Of a DNA stretch of 64,000 nt, positions 57,967 through 64,000 are shown in pieces (within the stretch, counting starts at the first letter, position 1; each line of letters begins with the position of its first letter). The stretch covers positions 27,122,001 through 27,186,000 of the forward strand of contig OX940869.1 of assembly GCA_954871525.1 (NCBI GenBank). Direction: 5' to 3'. A model generated the notes under the pieces. The model worked only from the letters and a program-made list of their open reading frames with translations. It was not told the origin of the DNA and did not search any database. A program made the position numbers and the translations under genes. The stretch comes from Parietaria judaica. Its lineage: Eukaryota > Streptophyta > Magnoliopsida > Rosales > Urticaceae.

Positions 57967-60900
57967 CTAATCTCTCAAAAGCATAAGGATCTCGACCATC
58001 AATGACCTCGTAGACTTGCGGCGAGGCTCTAACATCCTTCTAGCCATTGAGAATGCCGCCTCCGATGATACCGTTGAGACCGGGATTGTGAGAATGTCAC
58101 GAGCGAACAAGGATAAAACCGGATACTGCGATCGATTTGCGTACCACCATTGAATAATGTCGAGGCCTTCGTTAGGGCATGGTGTCGGAGGAAGGTTGCA
58201 GAATTGGGCGTTCTCGTCGACGGTGTTGCGCCATTGACGTCGACCAAGAACACGAGATCTCGAATTTCCACTTCCTTGTGAACCCGGAGAAGAAGTCGAT
58301 GCCGTATTGCCGCTGTCGCGCCCAATAGCCGTAAGGTTGTAGAATAACCAGTGATTGTACACGTATGGTGAACCACCGGCCCCGCGTCCGCCCTATATTG
58401 AACAAAAAATATTAACATTTAGAGTAATGTTAGGAAATTAAAAAAAATTAATCTTATGAAATAAAGTTAAAAATTACCTGAATTTGTTGTTGAGGATTCG
58501 TTTCCTCCGTCTGATCTTCCAAGTCGTTAAATTTTTGCTCGTATTCTCGGTAAAGAGCCTTCATCTTATGATCCGCATCAAAGTAATTGTGCGTCATATA
58601 GGGCTCCCCCGTCATAGCTTCCATGGCATGTAAAACATCCAGCAGTTATGAAAGCTTAAGTGTCGGCTCCACGATTACAGCAGCGCAATATAAAAATGGG
58701 AGCTTTTCAAAACCCCAATAATACTCGAACTTTGCAATCGTCGGGATTAGTACATCGGTAAATAAAGTATTACTCTTTACATTTTCAAAATGACAAAGAA
58801 TATCGAAAATAGCGGGCAAAGCTCTCTGAGACATGGTGAGTAAACATGAGATAAATCAATAGTAATTTGATTAAAAATGTGAAGAAAAGTATGGAATTGG
58901 ATAGCGGTTATCCAATCGTCCGGAGTGAGGTCGTCGTGCTCCGGGCCGTTGATTCAGTTTCTAAGAAGCTCTCGGTATGGTATGAAAGCATCCAACATCA
59001 TGTAAGTTGAGTTCCAGCGGATCGGCATATCCGATTAAAACGTTCTGACCTGGTAACTATGAGCCCTGCAATAATCTTCTCAAGAAACTGTACGCATAGT
59101 AGATGATCGTATATATAAAATCGTGTTCCTAATTTTGGCGATACTTTCGAAAATAACTACAATACCAGATTGAACTATCAAGTTTATAATATGACATGCA
59201 CACATTTGATGAAAACAGTCCTCCCTAAAATTGGTCAAACTTTCCTTCATTATTTTTACGGCATTGGCGTGGGCACTAGCGTTATCTAACGTAATAGAAA
59301 CTACTCTATCTGAAAGGTTTCAATCCGACAAAATTTCTAGTATAGCCTCGGCTAGGTTTATTGCTGTGTGCTTAACCCTCATCGGCTTAAAACCTAGATA
59401 CGTCTTTCCATATGAAATTATCAGTAATAAAATGAGCTACGACCGTAATATAATCATCATTGGCATGGCCTTTCCAACAATCCGATGTTAAAGACACTTT
59501 GTAAGAAGATTGTTGGAACATTTCGTGTAAAGCGGCCCTTTTCTCGTTATAAAATTTGATTATGGTCTCGTGGTTTATATAATACGTGATTTCCCTATAG
59601 TTTATCGGCGCCACCTTCATCATCATTTTGTTAAAACCTTCTCCTACGGACGCCGATATAGGCAAACAATAGCGTATAGTCCACTGAGCAATAATCATTC
59701 TATATACATCAACGGGTAAGCGACTTACCTCCTCCGCCCTCTCTTTCTTTTTGCACGTCGTGGCGTGTTGTTCTAGGCGGCTGGTGTCGTGTTGTTCTTC
59801 GGATGGGCCTGAAATTCCCTCCCGTAGTGTTGGCAAATTCCGAACCTAGCTTCCAAGTCGGTGTCATAGTTGTATCTGTACTCGGCTCTGAAGTCGTTCT
59901 GCCAAACTGCTCCGTTAATTTCTTGGGGCAAACCGCCCACACCCGGAACTAAGCGTTGTTCACCACGTCCACGTCCAGCTTGCGGTGCTGGTATAAATTC
60001 CTCAACTTCTTCGACTTCCTTTTCCTCGCCTTGAACGTAGTTCGGGTCTTCCGCCTCATCGTTCTCATCATCATCATCGCCGCCATTGGGGTCGTTGGAT
60101 TGGTTCCTCGACCTCGTTTCCTAAAAAAAACAAAAGAATATTACAAGGGTTAAAATTTAATATTAATTTAAATATTACAAGGAATATAACACTTATTAAC
60201 CATATAAATTTAATTAAATTTCATATATTTAAATAAAAAAATTAACAAGATTAAAAATAGTATTTTGAATGTGTGAAAATAATTATCAAGCTCTTTTAGA
60301 CGGAACTCCCCGAGGTTCCACGGCTAGATCGACTGGAAAGAATGCTATGATATCACTTTAGGCCCAAGTTTTTCTAGACAGAACTCCCCGAGGTTCCCAG
60401 GCTAGCTTGGAGGAGATTGCAAAGCAAACCTCCCACACTCGGAACTAAGCGTTGTTCACCACGTCCACGTCCAGCTTGTGGTGCTGGTAGAAGTTCCTCA
60501 ACTTCTTCGACTTCCTTTTCCTCGCCTTGAACGTAGTTTGGGTCTTCCACCTCATCGTTCTCATCATCATCATCGCCGCCATCGGGGTCGTTGGATTGGT
60601 TCCTCCACCTTGTTTCCTAAAAAAACAAAGGAGTATTACAAGGGTTAAAATTTAATATTAATTTAAATATTACAAGGAATATAACACTTATTAACCATAT
60701 AAATTTAATTAAATTTCATATATTTAAATGAAAAAAATTAACAAGATTAAAAATAGTATTTTGTATGTGTGGAAATAATTATCAAGCTCTTTTAGAGGGA
60801 ACTCCCCGAGGTTCCACGACTAGATCGACTGGAAAGAATGCTATGATCTCACTTTAGGCCCAAGTTTTTCTAGACAGAACTCCCCGAGGTTCCTAGGCTA

Positions 60901-61394
60901 GCTTGGAGGAGATTGCAAAGCAAGCCTTATTTAAAAACCAATCTTTCTAAGGCACCATAATCCTTAAAAACTTTATAATTATCACCACACATAAAAATTA
61001 CAATTTTTATTTTTTTTAACTTATTTAATTTACTATTTAAAATTTAACAAAACTAATATGACTATGTAGTTATTAATTATTATCTTAATAGTTATTAATT
61101 ATTAATTAATTTATTAAGTAAGTAAGTAACTACTATTATAATTATGTAATTAACTATACGACTATTTATTTAACTTATTAATTAATTTATTATAATGACA
61201 ATGTAGAATATATTAAGTAACTATTTATTATCCAACAATTTAAAATTTATTATTTAACAATGTAACAAACTAAAATTTAATTAATTAACTACTTAAATTA
61301 AACTCGACTTACCTCGAAGTCGGGGGAAACATAATGTTGTTGGACTTGGTGTTGTTGCTCGTGATGGTGGACTTGTGCTTGGTATTGTTGTTTG
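57967..61394 (-). pseudogene. hAT (Ac-type) transposase gene, broken
   Basis: Minus strand. First visible exon (61394-about 61312) encodes a Gln/His-rich stretch (KQQYQAQVHHHEQQHQVQQ) ending at a GTAAG donor; it is cut by Copia-3. Next an acidic exon (GGDDDDENDEAEDPNYVQGE), present twice because of a 496-bp duplication, leads into a degenerate BED-like finger, then the core (VSLTSDCWKGHANDDYITVVAHF; AILEILSDWNLSDRVVSITLDNASANA; SDMPIRWNSTYMMLDAFIPY) and, across a small intron (58479-about 58395), the C-terminal dimerisation domain (LDIIQWWYANRSQYPVLS, IPVSTVSSEAAFS) with stop at 57967. Frameshifts and stops near 59770, 59090 and 58950. A transposase of this class moves hAT elements; whether it served elements A-D is unknown, as no matching TIRs were found here. 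Confidence 0.85.
59934..60925. repeat. 496-bp tandem duplication in the transposase gene
   Basis: Copy 1 about 59934-60429 and copy 2 about 60430-60925, offset exactly 496 bp at both ends tested (GGAACTAAGCG at 59945 and 60441; GCTTGGAGGAG at 60405 and 60901). Each unit holds the acidic exon and the intron next to it. Copies differ at scattered bases. Within each unit, AGAACTCCCCGAGGTTCC-like phrases occur twice. Confidence 0.9.
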
Positions 61395-61895
61395 TGTTGG
61401 ATCCCAAATTCACGGATCTGTGAGGAAACACGAACAACACCAAAGAAATCGAACAGAATAATGAAGAACACGAACTTTTGGGAAAATAATTTCTCTATTG
61501 ATAATCGAAGGCAAAATACAAGCAGATAAACTCAAAAAATTCTAATGGACTCAGCACTTTACAAAGTGTACAATGCTAGGTTTATATAGCCTCACATAGG
61601 CGAAACCCTAGCTAACTAAATCGCACAAAACCGGGAAACTACCCTAAATAATCTCATGAAATCTTTGACTCGATCTTTGCTTGCTCCTTAAGCTACGCGC
61701 TTTCCTTGCTGGGTAGTTGATGACTTACCCTTTCCTGCTCGGACAGCTTCTCTGTCCCCGAGCTGGCCTGCTCGTCTGCCCCTGGCCGAGCTTGCCTTCT
61801 ATCCGGACATTCTGCTCGTGTTCACCCGAGCTGGGCTGAACTCCTGTCCGTCGTTGATTCAAGTCGGTACTCGGGCTGACTCCCTCTGTGTGACA
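61395..61895 (-). repeat. 3' LTR of Copia-3
   Basis: 501 bp; minus-strand start TGTCACACAGAGGG at 61895 and end GGATCCAACA at 61395. A TATA box (GGCTATATAAACC, about 61570-61582) sits in the middle. RT sequence abuts it directly, with no RNase H or polypurine tract between, so the internal 3' end was deleted exactly at the LTR edge. Confidence 0.75.
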
Positions 61896-63989
61896 GACTA
61901 AGTCAAGGCCGATGTTCCACGCTCTTGGTGCTTGTTTCAACCCGTATAAGGCCTTGGATAGTTTGTACACCTTCTGCTCCTTGCCCGTGACGCCGAACCC
62001 CTCTGGTTGCTTGATGTACACTTCTTCTTCGAGGTCACCATTTAGGAATGCCGATTTGACATCCAGATGGTGAATTTCCCAACCTCGATGTGCTGCTAGG
62101 GCTAGGATGAGTCTGATCGTGTCCAGTCTAGCTACTAGAACAAAGACTTCCTCAAAGTCTATGACTTTCTTCTGCACGTAGCCTTTGGCCACCAGCCTTG
62201 CCTTGTGCTTAAGGATGTTCCCCTCGGTGTCTTTCTTCAGCTTATACACCCACTTCAGGCCGATGTGATTATGACTTTTGGGCAGGTCGGTGAGATCCCA
62301 CGTCCTGTTCTTCTCAATGGACTCCATTTTCTTCTTCATTGCTTCCTACCACTCCTACTCGGCTGCTGCCTCCTGGTAGCTGGCCGGCTCCTCTGCGCAC
62401 AATAAAGAAAGTTCCTCCAGGCTCATCTCTATTTCTTGAGTCTGATCGTAGACGTCTGCTAGGGGTCAGAATCCCCTTGGGCCATCTTTGACGGAGGAAT
62501 CTCCTGAGCTTGACGGGCTTGTCCTGCTTGGACTTGGTGTCTGTGGTGTATCCGGGCTGTTCTCTCCCGGGCTGGATTCTCTCGTGCTTGGCAAGGCTGT
62601 TCCCGAGCTGGTTATTCCGGGCTGATCCTGTTCGGCAACGCCTTCTTCATCTTCGACTATGAACTCTACTGAGCTCTGCTCGGGTTCTCTTTTGCTGTCA
62701 CGCCAGCCCCACTTCATCTCTTCTTCGAACACAACATCTCTGCTCACTTGGAGTGTGCCGCGTCGTGGATTGTAGAGTCTGTGTTCCTTGCTTCCTTCTT
62801 CAACACCAAGGTACACCATCTTCTGAAATTGGTCATCCAGCTTCGTAAGATGTGGCCCTGTAATCCTCACATGTGCGGTGCACCCGAACACTTACAAATG
62901 CTCTAAGTGGGGTTTCTTCCCATTCCACGCCTGGTAGGGAGTACGCTCTCTTACCGCCTTAGTCGGCAAGCGATTAAGCAGGTAGACCGCATGTCTTACT
63001 GCTTCTGCCCAAAACCTGGCTGGATCCCAAATTCACGAGTAGGTTGCTGGCTCGATGACCCGTCACGTTGTTGTTGGCTCCGATGTCTAAATACTAACTA
63101 TCTGTATAGACCTTCGCTTTGCCATCTATGAGTAGGTTGGCGACAACCTTGTCTTCATTGAGCATCATCGTTATGGTTTGCTCGTCGTTCTTCCCGGTCG
63201 AGCATGGCTTCTCTGCCATTATCAGCTCGTCCGTCAGGCTCTGTACTTGGTCTTCAGGAACTTCCTTGCTAGATACCTGGTCGCCAAGTACTTATTCGAT
63301 GCGCTCCTGGTCGACGCGCGTCTGTTCGACATCATCCTGGTCGTCGCCTCGCGTCAGGTCGACCACATCTTGGTCGACGTGCTTGTCATCAAATCTCACT
63401 AGATTCGCTTCTTCATTGCGGTTCTTAGTATGACACTCCGATGCGTAGTGACCATACTTCTGAAAATTGTAGCACTTCAATGTGCTCTTGTCCTTGCGCG
63501 TGGCACCGTCTTGCGGGGAGTACTACTGTATCGACCTCGCTGGTCGTAACCACGTCCTCGACTTCGGCCTTTGCCACGTCCACGGCTCTCGCTACCGTGT
63601 CCTCTGCGACTCAATGAGCGTGAAGAAGAATATTCTCGCTGGTTCCACTTTTGCTTTGCCATCCATTCTTCATGCGTGAGCAGGAGGTGTCTATCATCTT
63701 CCTTGTCGCCATATCGTCGAAGCCTCGCTTCGTGGACTTTCAGACGACCGACAACCTCCTCGACTGTCATAGCCTTGAGGTTGCCAAACTTCTCGATCGA
63801 CGTCACGATCTGCAAGTAACGTTGAGGCACTGCTCGAATACCGTGGTCTCGTCCACTTGGTCGCCTAACGAGCGAATTCTTCCATCGATTCACCGTCTCC
63901 GGAGAACCGCGAACTCGCTCTTCAAGGTTTGAACCTTGGCATTCTTGACGCGTTCTACGCCCATGTGCATCATCCGAAGCGTCTCCCAC
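61896..63989 (-). pseudogene. Copia-3 gag-pol remnant
   Basis: Minus strand from the right edge: gag (63989-63477; IVTSIEKFGNLKAMTVEEVV, then an Arg/Gly/Ser-rich tail), a frameshift, zinc knuckle CYNFQKYGHYASEC (about 63475-63430), protease active-site region YLDIGANNNVTG (about 63092-63057; usual DTGA reads DIGA), an abrupt join to the integrase C-terminal region (AVYLLNRLPTKAVRERTPYQ), the linker (FGCTAHVRITGPHLTKLDDQ, SSVKDGPRGF) and RT (WVYKLKKDTEGNILKHKARL, VKSAFLNGDLEEEVYIKQPEG, YGLKQAPRAWN) that ends against the LTR. Stops occur at about 63100, 62470 and 62350. The central RT catalytic YVDD, RNase H and most of integrase are missing. Confidence 0.82.
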
Positions 63990-64000
63990 GCTTCTTATGC

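Larger units (their letters stand above)
61395..64000 (-). mobile_element. Copia-3 retrotransposon (open at right edge)
   Basis: 3' LTR 61395-61895, then minus-strand pol and gag pieces up to the window end; the 5' LTR lies outside. Inserted into the Gln-rich exon of the hAT transposase gene (flank GTTTG). Internally deleted at two places at least. Same family as Copia-1 by shared linker and RT sequence. Confidence 0.82.

Noticed and set aside
57781..61394. Domesticated hAT transposase gene
   Set aside because: Frameshifts, stop codons, an internal duplication and a Copia insertion show a decayed transposon gene rather than a maintained host gene.
1..64000. tRNA, rRNA, CRISPR or bacterial-type operons
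   Set aside because: None seen; all supported coding regions are eukaryotic, with spliced genes or plant retroelements.

Overview
This is nuclear DNA from a flowering plant, almost certainly a eudicot. Genes carry GT-AG introns, and AT-rich non-coding DNA is packed with plant transposable elements (L1-type LINE, Copia LTR retrotransposons, solo LTRs, several hAT families). Species cannot be told from the sequence. Two host genes are recognisable: the 3' nine-tenths of an MBD9 homologue (chromatin reader, + strand, positions 2-9810, ten exons, open at the left edge) and a complete homologue of the class I HD-Zip gene ATHB-1/HAT5 (- strand, 24265-20969, four exons, 277 residues) with a short upstream ORF in its leader. 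From memory, the Arabidopsis counterparts are neighbours (At3g01460 and At3g01470), so the pair is a conserved, convergent microsyntenic block.

Layout. 1-9.8 kb: MBD9. 10.4-20.3 kb: an insertion nest that pushes the two genes apart: a hAT element (10396-12720, 8-bp TSD) holding a second hAT element (11216-12555, 8-bp TSD), a solo LTR (13053-14287, TSD CTAAG) and a nearly full-length L1 LINE (about 14432-20328). 20.9-24.8 kb: HB-1 with leader uORF and TATA box. 24.8-41.6 kb: gene-free, AT-rich DNA with foldback/MITE-like repeats, a solo LTR with a W-box cluster (27892-28664), three further complete hAT-type non-autonomous elements plus one nested copy (35932-36415, 36694-38162 holding 36910-37897, 38425-39774), and another solo LTR (40958-41608).

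41.8-64 kb is a retrotransposon graveyard, mostly on the minus strand. Copia-1 (41827-44579) is cut by Copia-2, whose 2.7-kb 3' LTR lies at 44580-47281 and whose broken pol runs to about 54060. Copia-2 is itself split by two solo LTRs: a 2.3-kb one at 47507-49816 and a 2.7-kb one at 50810-53555. The second is the same family as Copia-2's own LTR but in the opposite orientation, giving a very long inverted repeat. Next come a broken, intron-containing ORF with two CxxC...CxxH modules (55131-54331), a Ty3/gypsy-like LTR end (56108), a decayed hAT transposase gene (61394-57967) with a 496-bp tandem duplication of an N-terminal exon, and Copia-3 (61395 to the right edge) inserted into the first visible exon of that transposase.

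The best candidates for new biology are the leader uORF of HB-1, the nested hAT family with CGATAA-type subterminal repeats, the solo LTRs with dense transcription-factor sites, the long inverted LTR pair, and the unrecognised CxxC/CxxH pseudogene. I found no tRNA, rRNA or CRISPR. Exon boundaries were read by eye from GT-AG sites and frame continuity.
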